Origin: CAZEAP01 sp964510315
GTDB taxonomy: Bacteria > Planctomycetota > Brocadiia > SM23-32
DNA: 53,977 bases
Assembly (NCBI GenBank): GCA_964510315.1
Contig: CAZEAP010000027.1
Span: 1-53,977, forward strand
Reading direction: 5' to 3'
In this document: in pieces, positions 42,771-51,500 of the stretch
Position numbering within the stretch: position 1 is the stretch's first letter
How the letters are laid out: each line of letters begins with the position of its first letter
Program-made: the position numbers and the translations under genes
Notes under the pieces: generated by a model
What the model was told of the DNA's origin: nothing
The model's database searches: none
What the model saw: only the letters and a program-made list of their open reading frames with translations

Positions 42771-44306
42771 TCAGCGGGCCTGTCCCGCGAGGGCGCTCTT
42801 CACGAGTTTCTCGACGGTCTGGCGGCCTCTGCGGACGTCGCGGGCGTGTCGGCCTTCCACGTTCAGGCGGAGTTCGGAGCGCTTGCCCGGCTGGCGCAGG
42901 TTGAACCACCAGTCGCGGGTGCGGACCGTAAGGCCGTCGATCAGGTCCCTCTCGGCATTGGTGAATTCGTCCCGCACGCGGGTGAGGACCTTGTCGGCGA
43001 CCTCGCCGGCCGGGAGGGGGATGGAGACCTCTCCGCTCCGGTTGAAGCGTTCCAGCTCGCCCGCCATCTCCGAGAGACGCCCCTCCTCGCGCGAGAGGTG
43101 GGAGCAGAGGATGAGCAGGGCGAGAAAAGGCGAGTGGAAGCGGAAGAAGTCGCGGAAGTAGTGCAGCCCCGTCGCGTCGGCGCCGTAAAGGGCGTCATTG
43201 CGGCGGAAGTGGCGGGCGAATGCCTGGCGCGTGGTGGGGGCGCTGACCGGCTCACCGCCGCTGTTGCGGACCCTCCCGCTCAGGGCGGCGCTGGAGCGGA
43301 CGTCGAAGGTCACGCACTGACCGGGGTTCCGGCGCAAAAGCTCGGTGGCAATCAGCGCGGCCGCCGTGTCGTGACGCAGCAGGTTGCCCCGCTCGTCGAA
43401 AAAAGCCACCCGCTCCCCGTCGAAGTCGAACGCTGCCCCACCGTCCGCGCTCGAATTGCGCAGGTCGCTTCTCATGGAAGCGATGAGCTGCTCCGAGGGG
43501 AACCGTTTGCCCAACAGTTCGGCGTGTCCGTCCTCCTCGAATCGTCTCCGGATCGGCTCGACCGCCAGTTCTTCGAAGAGGCCCTCCAGGACGCGGGCGG
43601 CCGTGCCGTTCCCCGCGTCCACCACCAGGTTGAGCGGTTTGAGGTTGGGTGCGAACTTCAGCAGGTAGGCCAGGTACTCGGGCAGTGGTTCCGCCGTGGA
43701 GACCTCGCCCGGCAGGCGGCTGCAGCCCAGCCGCATGCGCCGGGCGATCAGGCCGACCTTGTCCAGGCCGCTGCCGAAGCCGATGATGCTCCCGTCGGGG
43801 CCCCACAGCCGAACGCCGTTGACCTTCTCGGAGCTGTTGCCTCCGCCGATGAACGCCCCCCCGGTGAACCCGTCGGTCCCCAGCACGAAGCCCAGCACGT
43901 CCGGTGGAACCGTGCCCAGGTTGACCACGTCCGTGCCGCCCCGGTTGACCCCTTCGGAGAAGGCGCGGGTGAAGCTGCGGCCGTTCTCCCGCACGTCACA
44001 GGCCACCGCCAGGCGTCGCCCGGACGGGTTCTCCGCGCGGAGCAACTGGGCGGAGGCCAGGCCCACCTTCCGCATCACGTAGTCGTTGACTTCCTGAGGG
44101 ACCCGCCCCAACACCGCACTGCGGCGGAAGATGGAAGCCGACACCTTGGGATCGGTGGGGACCGAACCGGCCACTTCGGCATCCCGGTGCGGACAGAGCA
44201 GGCACTTCGGATACTGGTTGCGCTGACGCGTCCGGCAGATAGCGGCCGTAATGCTGTATTTCTCCCCCGGACAGCTCCTGCGCTCTTCATCCCGTTTTAC
44301 CGTCAT
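42771..44306 (-). CDS. Phosphohexomutase-fold protein with degenerate active site and N-terminal Cys cluster
   Basis: The 511-residue protein follows the four-domain alpha-D-phosphohexomutase order. The usual phosphoserine loop TASHNP is replaced by GGGNSSEKVNG (near 150). The metal loop reads DFDGER (near 297) instead of DGDxDR. The C-terminal sugar-phosphate domain is recognisable (GLTVRTRDWWFNLRQPGKR, where R-SGTE-type enzymes have R-SNTE/P). Residues 12-38 have Cys12, Cys24, Cys35 and Cys38 (YPKCLLCPH), a possible metal site foreign to the family. AGGAG lies seven bases before the ATG at 44306. It may be a mutase with unusual chemistry or a non-catalytic homologue. Confidence 0.75.
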   Translation of the reverse strand: MTVKRDEERRSCPGEKYSITAAICRTRQRNQYPKCLLCPHRDAEVAGSVPTDPKVSASIFRRSAVLGRVPQEVNDYVMRKVGLASAQLLRAENPSGRRLAVACDVRENGRSFTRAFSEGVNRGGTDVVNLGTVPPDVLGFVLGTDGFTGGAFIGGGNSSEKVNGVRLWGPDGSIIGFGSGLDKVGLIARRMRLGCSRLPGEVSTAEPLPEYLAYLLKFAPNLKPLNLVVDAGNGTAARVLEGLFEELAVEPIRRRFEEDGHAELLGKRFPSEQLIASMRSDLRNSSADGGAAFDFDGERVAFFDERGNLLRHDTAAALIATELLRRNPGQCVTFDVRSSAALSGRVRNSGGEPVSAPTTRQAFARHFRRNDALYGADATGLHYFRDFFRFHSPFLALLILCSHLSREEGRLSEMAGELERFNRSGEVSIPLPAGEVADKVLTRVRDEFTNAERDLIDGLTVRTRDWWFNLRQPGKRSELRLNVEGRHARDVRRGRQTVEKLVKSALAGQAR

Positions 44307-44562
44307 ATTTCGGCTCCTGACCCGATATGCGCCTCTTCGTAGGATAAGCGAGGGGCGCATTAGCGTCAAACACCGGCCGCCGCCGAAGCCGGTGGTCCCT
44401 TTCCGGAGGACGGAAACCTTTTCCGCCGGGCAGAGCATGGAGCACCCCGTGAGGCCCCGACGGCCTGTGCAGCTCGACCCCCTGCGACGGCCGCAGCGCC
44501 CCTGCAGAGGGCCCGCAGACCGTCGAGGGCGGCCCGGCGGTACGAGCTTTGCACCCGCCACA

Positions 44563-45582
44563 ATGAGTACTTACGTCAGCCCGTGGAGCATGCCACACGT
44601 GAAAGCCCTCATTGCCGAACACGACGCCGAACTGCTGACCGCCCTGGAAGCACGGCTGAGCAGTTGGGGCTTCCGTCCCCTCACGGCGAGGAACGGCGAA
44701 GAAGCCCGGAGGGCTCTGCGGCGTGACGGACTCAGCCTGGTGGTGTGCGACAATGACCTGCCCGGAGCGCCGGGCCCGCGGCTGTGCCGGTGGGTCCGGG
44801 AGACCGAAGGGGGGAGTTACGTCTACCTGGTGGTGCTGGTCCGGGAAGAGCAGCGGGACGGCATACCGGCGGCGCTGGCGGCGGGGGCCGACGACTGCAC
44901 GGCGCTGCCCCCGCGCTGGCCGGAACTGGAAGCCCGCCTGCAGGCCGCCCGCCGGCGCATCCGGCTCCAACAGCACCTGCTCGACACCCACAGGCGGCTC
45001 CTGCAGATGTCCACGCGGGACTCACTGACGAAGCTGTGGAACCGGCGGGCGATCCTCCGCATACTCCATAATGAGTTCAGCCGCCACTCGCGGCAGGAGG
45101 AGCCGCTTTCGGTCGCCATGCTGGACCTGGACCGCTTCAAACGGGTCAACGACGAACTCGGCCACGCCGCAGGCGACGAAGTACTGCGGGAGAGCGCCCT
45201 CCGGATGAAGGCTGTCCTGCGACTCTATGACAGTCTGGGGCGCTACGGGGGAGAGGAATTCCTGCTGATTGTCCCCGGCTGCGCAACCGACCATGCCCGC
45301 GGCATTGCCGAACGCCTGTGCCGGGCGGTCTCCGAGCGGCCGATGGCGACGCCGAACGGACCCGTGTCGATCACCCTCAGCGGAGGCGTCGCCGCCTGCG
45401 GCCAGTTGTCCGCCGACACGCCCGACGCGCTCCTGCAGGCCGCCGACATGGCCCTCTACCGCGCCAAGGGAGACGGACGGAACTGCGTGCGCACAACGGA
45501 TGCCCTCCGGGCCGTCGACGGGGAAGAGGGGCGCGACCTCCTGCTCCCCTCGACACAGGCGGCCCCGGGACCCGGAAGGTGA
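44563..45582 (+). CDS. Response-regulator-like GGDEF diguanylate cyclase
   Basis: The 339-residue protein has a receiver-like domain (about 10-130: VKALIAEHDAELLTALEARL, then LVVCDNDLPGAPG with the phospho-acceptor Asp). A short coiled coil follows, then a GGDEF domain (about 160-320) with DSLTKLWNRRA, LDLDRFKRVND and the active motif RYGGEEF. It should make cyclic di-GMP in response to phosphorylation. No RxxD inhibitory site is visible immediately before GGEEF. The start could also be the ATG at 44590; neither has a strong ribosome-binding site. Confidence 0.9.
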   Translation: MSTYVSPWSMPHVKALIAEHDAELLTALEARLSSWGFRPLTARNGEEARRALRRDGLSLVVCDNDLPGAPGPRLCRWVRETEGGSYVYLVVLVREEQRDGIPAALAAGADDCTALPPRWPELEARLQAARRRIRLQQHLLDTHRRLLQMSTRDSLTKLWNRRAILRILHNEFSRHSRQEEPLSVAMLDLDRFKRVNDELGHAAGDEVLRESALRMKAVLRLYDSLGRYGGEEFLLIVPGCATDHARGIAERLCRAVSERPMATPNGPVSITLSGGVAACGQLSADTPDALLQAADMALYRAKGDGRNCVRTTDALRAVDGEEGRDLLLPSTQAAPGPGR

Positions 45583-45603
45583 GATCGGCGCAGAGAGCGC
45601 GGC

Positions 45604-46230
45604 CTACAGGTCGCACAGGATGAGAGCGACGTCGTCCTGCAGGCTTCCGGAAGGCAGCCGCACAAGGTTCACAAGTTCCTCCGCCGCCGTCTCCGGCTCC
45701 CCCGCGCCGGCGGCCGAGCATATCTCCGACCTGCCGGCATAGGCCAGCAGTCCGTCGGTGGCCACGAGCAGCCTGCCCTTCCCCCGTCTCCGGTCAACAG
45801 GCGTCGGACGGGCCGCTCCGGTGCCGATGAACGGTTTGCGATGCTGGGCGGCGGTCAGCTCGACACAGCGGTTATCGGTCAGCAGGAAGGCGCCCGAGTC
45901 CCCCACACTGGCGCCGACCAGCACCTCGGGGCAAACGGCGAGGATGACAGCCGTGGTCTCCCCGGCTTCGGGGTCCGCCCGGAGGGCCTCGTCGGCCTCC
46001 CGAAGCGCCGCGCACCAGAAGCGGGCATCGGTGGGATCTTCCGCCCGCTTGAGTTCCCGGCGGACATATTCCAGCACCCCCTCCGCGGCCTCGGCACCGC
46101 CGGCCCTCCCCCCGGCGCCGTCGGCCAGCACGAGGACGGTGACCTCCCCCCGTCGCATGACCTCCGCGCGGTCCTCATTCCGGGGACCCGCCCCCACGAC
46201 CCGTCTGGCGATGGAAAGCCCGTCGGACAT
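45604..46230 (-). CDS. PP2C-type serine/threonine phosphatase
   Basis: The 208-residue protein is a compact PP2C domain with metal-binding motifs NEDRAEV, VLADGAGG, GASVGDSGAF, ATDGLLAYAG and DDVALILC. It should dephosphorylate Ser/Thr in cytoplasmic proteins. No kinase gene is adjacent. It converges with the diguanylate cyclase gene and lies 80 bp downstream of the FKBP gene on the same strand. Confidence 0.88.
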   Translation of the reverse strand: MSDGLSIARRVVGAGPRNEDRAEVMRRGEVTVLVLADGAGGRAGGAEAAEGVLEYVRRELKRAEDPTDARFWCAALREADEALRADPEAGETTAVILAVCPEVLVGASVGDSGAFLLTDNRCVELTAAQHRKPFIGTGAARPTPVDRRRGKGRLLVATDGLLAYAGRSEICSAAGAGEPETAAEELVNLVRLPSGSLQDDVALILCDL

Positions 46231-46311
46231 GGATTCAGAGCGTCAGCAGCTTATTACAAACGCGCGAGGAGAGCTACACTGCACGGAACCGGACGGCGGG
46301 CGGGCGTTGCC

Positions 46312-46740
46312 CTATACGATTTCGAGCAGTTCGATATCGAAGACCAGGTCTTCGCCGGCCAGGGGGTGATTGGCGTCCAGCTTGACCTCGGAGTCGCTCA
46401 GTGCGGACACGCGCACGACCATGTTTCCGCCGTCCTCGGTCTCGATCTCCAGTTGCTGGCCGACTTCCAGGTCCAGGTCCTCGGGGAACTTATCTCTCTC
46501 CACCACGGCTTCCATCTCGTCGCGGTGTTTTCCATAGGCCTCACCGGCGGGGACCTCGGCCGTCACCGAATCGCCGGGCTCCAGCCCCAGGACGGCGTCT
46601 TCGAACCCGGGGATAACTTCGCCTTCGCCCAGCGTAAACTGCAGCGGTTCCTCGTCTTGCGAACTGTCGAATACCTGGCCGTCGGACAGTTTGCCGGTGT
46701 AATGCACGCGGACGGTATCTCCACTCTCGGCCTTTGCCAT
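46312..46740 (-). CDS. FKBP-type peptidyl-prolyl isomerase (SlyD-like)
   Basis: The 142-residue protein has the FKBP start VRVHYTGKLSDGQVFDSS, the flap LGEGEVIPGFEDAVLGLEPG and the insert-in-flap domain of SlyD proteins (residues about 70-120, AYGKHRDEMEAVVERDKFP). It lacks the His/Cys-rich metal tail of E. coli SlyD. It should act as a cytoplasmic prolyl isomerase and chaperone. Confidence 0.93.
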   Translation of the reverse strand: MAKAESGDTVRVHYTGKLSDGQVFDSSQDEEPLQFTLGEGEVIPGFEDAVLGLEPGDSVTAEVPAGEAYGKHRDEMEAVVERDKFPEDLDLEVGQQLEIETEDGGNMVVRVSALSDSEVKLDANHPLAGEDLVFDIELLEIV

Positions 46741-46950
46741 CTTAGTCGCCTCTTCGCAGAATAACTTGATTCTCCTGCCTCGCGTGGGCGTCTACGGTGC
46801 GCCGTCGCCGGGGGTCCCGCCGAACTTGTCCAGCCCCCCTCACGGCGGAACGCCAGCCCTATAGTTATTATCAGTTCGACCGACCTTCGTCAAGCGCGGA
46901 GCCCGGCGGGTCTGCTCCGCGCGCACACGTGCTCCCGGGGCGTCTCGCGT

Positions 46951-46956
46951 TATAAT
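46951..46956 (+). promoter_or_regulatory. -10 box upstream of the MobA-FdhD gene
   Basis: A perfect TATAAT at 46951-46956 lies about 57 bases before the ATG at 47014. No good -35 box is visible at 16-18 bp, so the promoter is tentative. The rest of the interval 46741-47013 shows nothing else. Confidence 0.4.
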
Positions 46957-47013
46957 GGGGTCTGCCACCAGCTCGCACAAGCCCAAGAGGCGCCGGGAGC
47001 TTTGCCCTTCGGC

Positions 47014-48372
47014 ATGACGACAAAGATCAAAGAGGCTTTCCTGCTGTGCGGGGGCGACAGCGCGCGGCTGGACTTCCCGAAGGAAATGCTCCGTGTCGAC
47101 GGAGCCCCCCTCGCGGCGGCGGAGGTGCGGAACCTTGAGAAGGTCTGCTCCCGCGTGGGGGTGATCACCAATCGGCCCGCATATCTGGAGCACTGGCTGA
47201 CGGTGCCGCTTTACCCGGACGAGTTCCCGGGACTGGGACCGCTGGCGGGCATCCAAGCGGGGCTCCGGCGCAGCGACGGGCCGATGGCCCTGTTCACGGC
47301 CTGCGACATGCCGCTGGTCTCCGAGGAACTGCTTCGACGCCTTAAGAACGCGGCGGCCGGCTCGGAAGCCCCCGCGCTGGTTCCCCGCACCCGTGGACAG
47401 CCTTTCCCCCTGCCGGGGGTCTACGCGCGCCGCCTGCTGCCCCGCCTGACCGAACGGCTGGAGAAGGCGGAGGGGCTGAGCGCGCTGGATTTCGTCGCCG
47501 AGGTCGGGGGCGAATACGTGGACCTATCCGCCGAGGTGGAGGGGGAGCTGCGTGACGTGGACGAGCGCTCGGCCCTGGACCTGCTCCGGCGAAGGTTCCG
47601 GGAGGTGGAGCCCCTCCCGGTGCGGCGCACGCGGATAATCCGAGCCGGGCCCGTGCAGCCAGAGGGCGGTAAGCCCGCGGAGGACCTGCTGGCCGCCGAG
47701 GTCGCCTACTCGCTCCGGGTCAACGGCACGCCCATCGCAACGCTGAGGTGCCTGCCGACGGCCGTGCGCGAACTGGCCGCCGGTTCGCTGGCCTACCGGG
47801 GAATCATCGGACGGGACACGGATATCGAAGGCATCGAAGTGGACCACGAAGCGGGCCGGATACTCGCCGCAGTGGACCTTGAGAAGGAAGCCCTTGAGCG
47901 GGCCGGCGGCGACCGACCGACAGACGACCTGCCGGAGATTGAGAGTCCATTCGCCGTTCGCGGCGAGCACCTGCTGGAAGTGATCGGCCGGCTGGGGGAG
48001 ATGGCTCCGGTTTTCCAGCACACGGGAGCCACGCACCAGGCGGCGTTCAGCGACGGGGAGCAAGTGCTGCACTTCGAGGAGGACCTCGGCCGCCACAACG
48101 CACTCGACAAGGTCGTGGGCCACTGCCTGCTCGCCGGAACCGATACGACGCGCGGAGTCCTGCTGAGCACCGGTCGTCTGACAACCGAGGGAGTGACAAA
48201 GGCACTTCAGCAAGGCGTTCCGGTCCTGGCCTCCGGCTCGGCACCCACCGAGGGGGCCGTGGAGCTGGCCGAAGGCACAGCACTGACCGTTGTCGGCTTC
48301 GCCCGGGGAAAGCGACTGAACGTCTACACCCGGCCGCAGAGGATCCGGTGGGAGGAGGGAGCCGATGAGTGA
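47014..48372 (+). CDS. MobA-FdhD fusion (molybdenum cofactor protein)
   Basis: The 452-residue protein joins a MobA-like nucleotidyltransferase (about 5-190: LLCGGDSARLDFPKEML, GPLAGIQAGL, ACDMPLVS) to an FdhD-like domain (about 205-445: FQHTGATHQAAF, EEDLGRHNALDKVVG, GVPVLASGSAPTEGAVELAE, GFARGKRLNVYT). MobA adds GMP to molybdopterin; FdhD delivers sulfur to the formate dehydrogenase cofactor. The FdhD catalytic CxxC loop is absent: the region before FQHTG reads RPTDDLPEIESPFAVRGEHL without Cys. It may therefore bind or hand over bis-MGD rather than transfer sulfur. I start at ATG 47014; TTG at 47002 is an alternative. Confidence 0.85.
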   Translation: MTTKIKEAFLLCGGDSARLDFPKEMLRVDGAPLAAAEVRNLEKVCSRVGVITNRPAYLEHWLTVPLYPDEFPGLGPLAGIQAGLRRSDGPMALFTACDMPLVSEELLRRLKNAAAGSEAPALVPRTRGQPFPLPGVYARRLLPRLTERLEKAEGLSALDFVAEVGGEYVDLSAEVEGELRDVDERSALDLLRRRFREVEPLPVRRTRIIRAGPVQPEGGKPAEDLLAAEVAYSLRVNGTPIATLRCLPTAVRELAAGSLAYRGIIGRDTDIEGIEVDHEAGRILAAVDLEKEALERAGGDRPTDDLPEIESPFAVRGEHLLEVIGRLGEMAPVFQHTGATHQAAFSDGEQVLHFEEDLGRHNALDKVVGHCLLAGTDTTRGVLLSTGRLTTEGVTKALQQGVPVLASGSAPTEGAVELAEGTALTVVGFARGKRLNVYTRPQRIRWEEGADE

Positions 48373-48577
48373 GGAAGTGCTCTACGAGGCAGAGGACCTG
48401 TGCAAGAGCTGCCCCATGGGGGGAAGTTACGGTCAGGGTCTCGGCGGGCTGCTCCGGTGGCGCCCCGGGTTAAGGGGCATCAGGGCGTCATCGGAGGGGA
48501 GACATCACGCTTTGCGGCGGATTCAGCCTGCGGCGAGTGCCTGTTGTATCTTCTCGCCGAGTTCCTCCACCCTGTAG
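48365..48577 (+). pseudogene. Possible truncated ABC ATPase N-terminus after mobA-fdhD
   Basis: A strong GGAGG and the ATG at 48365 overlap the fusion gene's stop. The frame starts MSEEVLYEAEDLCKSCPMGG, reminiscent of the first strand of an ABC-transporter ATP-binding protein (YEAEDLCKSY-type). It then loses all resemblance and runs into the 3' end of the opposing kinase gene. A molybdate or tungstate transporter ATPase truncated by rearrangement would fit the neighbour, but this is a weak inference from about 15 residues. Confidence 0.35.
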
Positions 48578-51500
48578 GGCTTCTGGACGAAACCTACCAT
48601 GCCGGGCATTTGGAGGATCTGTTCGGTATCATCATTCATGCCGTAGCCGGTGGAAAGCACGGCTCGTGCGTTGGGATCGATGCGGCGCATCTCCTCGAAG
48701 CATTCCCTGCCTCCCATCCGGGGCATCACCATGTCGATGATCGCCAGCTCGACCTCCTCGGAGTGCTGCCGGTAGAGTTCCACCGCCTCCTTACCGCTCG
48801 TCGCGGTAAGGACTTCGTAGCCCAGCCGTTCCAAGATAGCCCCACCGACGCGGAGGACCATGTCCTCATCGTCGACAAGCAGTATGAGTCCTTTCCCTTC
48901 CATCAGGTCACCTCGTTCGGGTTCGGCGGGCCGTGGAGCGTCCTCCTCGGCCTCGGGGAGATAGATAGAGACCTTCGTACCTCCTCCTTCTTCGCTGGCA
49001 AGGTCGACGGCTCCGCCGTGGTTCTCCACGATTCCGTAGACCATCGCCAGGCCCATGCCGGTTCCCTCCCCCGGTTGTTTGGTGGTGAAAAACGGATCGA
49101 AAACGCGGCTCCGCAGTCGCTCCGGGATGCCGCAGCCGGTGTCGCGCACGGAGATGACGACGTATTCCCCCGCGTCCAGGTCGAGCTGTTGAGCGTGGAA
49201 TTGCCAGTCCAACTTTTTCCGAGTGGTCCGGAAGACCATCCGTCCGCCGTCGGGCATGGCGTCTCGGGCGTTGGTGGCCAGGTTCAGAAGCACCTGCTGC
49301 ATCTGCGCGGGGTCACCTACCACGGGTAGGCTATCCTCGCAAAGCTGCTCCTCCACCTCGACGTTTTCCGGTATGGTGCGCTCCACAAGGCGAAGTGCAT
49401 CGCGGACGACGGCGTTGATGTCCATGGTCACGCTCTGGTACTTGCCCTCGCGGGCAAAGCCGAGCAATTGCTGAACCAGTTCCGCTGCACGCTGAGCGGC
49501 GTCCCGAATCGTCTGTGCGGCCTCGTGGACTCCGGTGCCGGGTTCGCTCTCCAGCTCCAGCATATCGGAGCCGCCGAGTATGACGGTGAGGAGGTTGTTG
49601 AAATCGTGGGCGACTCCTCCGGCCAGTTGGCCGATGGCCTCCATCTTTCGTTTCTGGCGTATCCGCCTCTCCATTCTTCGCCGTTCTGTGATATCCCGGT
49701 CCACGCCAAAGACCAGGTATTTGTCACCCATATCCCGCGCCACGGCCGACCACTCGTGCAGGTTCTCTTTCCCATCCGGCCTGATCCAGGAGGCGGTGCC
49801 CCGATGGGGCAGGCCGTCCCTCCGGCGTCTTTCCTGCCGCCGCTGGCTGGCCTCCTCCATTCGGGGCCATTCTTCCTCGCCCACCAGCATGGATACCCGC
49901 CGGCCTATCAGCTCTGACCGCCTGTAGCCGTAGGTGCCTTCCATCGAGGGATTCGCACTCAGCACTGAACCGTCCGGCCCCAGCACCATGACCGCGTCGG
50001 CCGAGGAGCGCAGGAGCGCGGCCCACTGGCAGACCGCCCCCTCGACGGCTTTCCTTTTCTCGGGCCAGCTCACGATGCCGATCAAGCCTTCAACGCCGCC
50101 CTCGGCGCTGGTAATGGGAATCTTTCTGATGTGCTGGGTGAACGGCCCGCCGAGCGGAGGGGCCAGGGGCGCACCACCCCCGCGCCGATCCGGAGCCGGA
50201 CTGATCTTCTTGGTATCAAGCTCCACCTCTCCGCTTTCCAGCACTTGCCGGTCGGCCTCCCGGTAAGCCTCCGCCTCCTCGGGGGGGAACAGGTCGAAGT
50301 CGGTCTTCCCAATGATTTCTTCCGGGTCGAGCCCCTGGCTCCGGGCGAACGCGTCATTGACGTAGGTGAACCTGAGGTCGCGGTCCTTCACAAAGACGTG
50401 CTCCCTCCAGTCGCCCAGCAGCTCCCGCGCGCCTTCGATCTGCTGGGACATGGTGCTCTCGGCCTTCTTGCGGGCGGTTACGTCTCGGCAGATCAGGGAG
50501 ACGGCCCCCACTTCTCCGTCCTCGCCGAATACCGGCGACATGGTGAGGGCCACGTGGAAGCGGCGGCCTTCGCTGCTGAGCTGAGCCACCTCGAATCCAT
50601 CGACCGTCTCGCCTTCGGCGACCCGCCTCAGGGCCTCCTCGACCAACTCGCGATGCTCGGGCGCGGCCAGGTCCGCCAGGTTTCGGCCTTCTACTTCAGC
50701 GCTGTCGTAGCCGTAGAGTTGCTCCGCTGCGGGATTCCAACTGAGGATGCGTCCGTCGGCGGCCAGGCCGGCTATGGGATCGGCCGAGGAGTCCACCAGC
50801 GCCGACCAGTGGCCCAACAGCCGTGATGCGCGGCGCCGCTCCTCGGTCCACGTGCCCACACCGACCAGGGCGGTCACCCGGCCGCGTTCGTCCTTAATGG
50901 GAATCTTCGTCCATCTTTCGCACCGTTCCAGTCCGCTCCAGGGCTCGGTCCAGGTGGTTTCCTGGACCACGGGCCGGCCGCTCTCGATCGCTTCCCGGTC
51001 ATCGGCCAGGCTCTGCCGTGCCTTCTCCGGACCCATCATCTCCGGGTCGACCAGGTCCCGGTCGCTCTTGCCGAGCATCTGTTCGGGCTGGAGACGGCGC
51101 TCCCGGGCGAAGGCTTCGTTGACGTAGAGATACCTCAGGTCCCGGTCCTTGACGAAAACGCGATCAGAGATGTCGTCGAGCATGGAGCCCGTCCGCTCGC
51201 CGCCGGCCCGAAGCGCCTCCTCGGCCCGTTTGCGCGGGGTAACGTCGCGCATGGCGCCGACTATGGCGGTGAGTCGTCCTTCCTCATCGCGCACCGGCGT
51301 GCGGGTGTTGCTGACCTGAACGTATCCGCCGTCGCGGCGCTCGAATCGGTACTCGACGGTGCTGGGCCACTCCGTTTCGGGGACACGTGTGTCGGGCATC
51401 GGCCATGCGGCACCCAGTTTTTCTCTGTCCTCGGGGTGAATCCTTTGCCGCTCCCCCTCCAGACCCAACGCCATGTACTGCTGGGGCGTAAACCCGGTGA

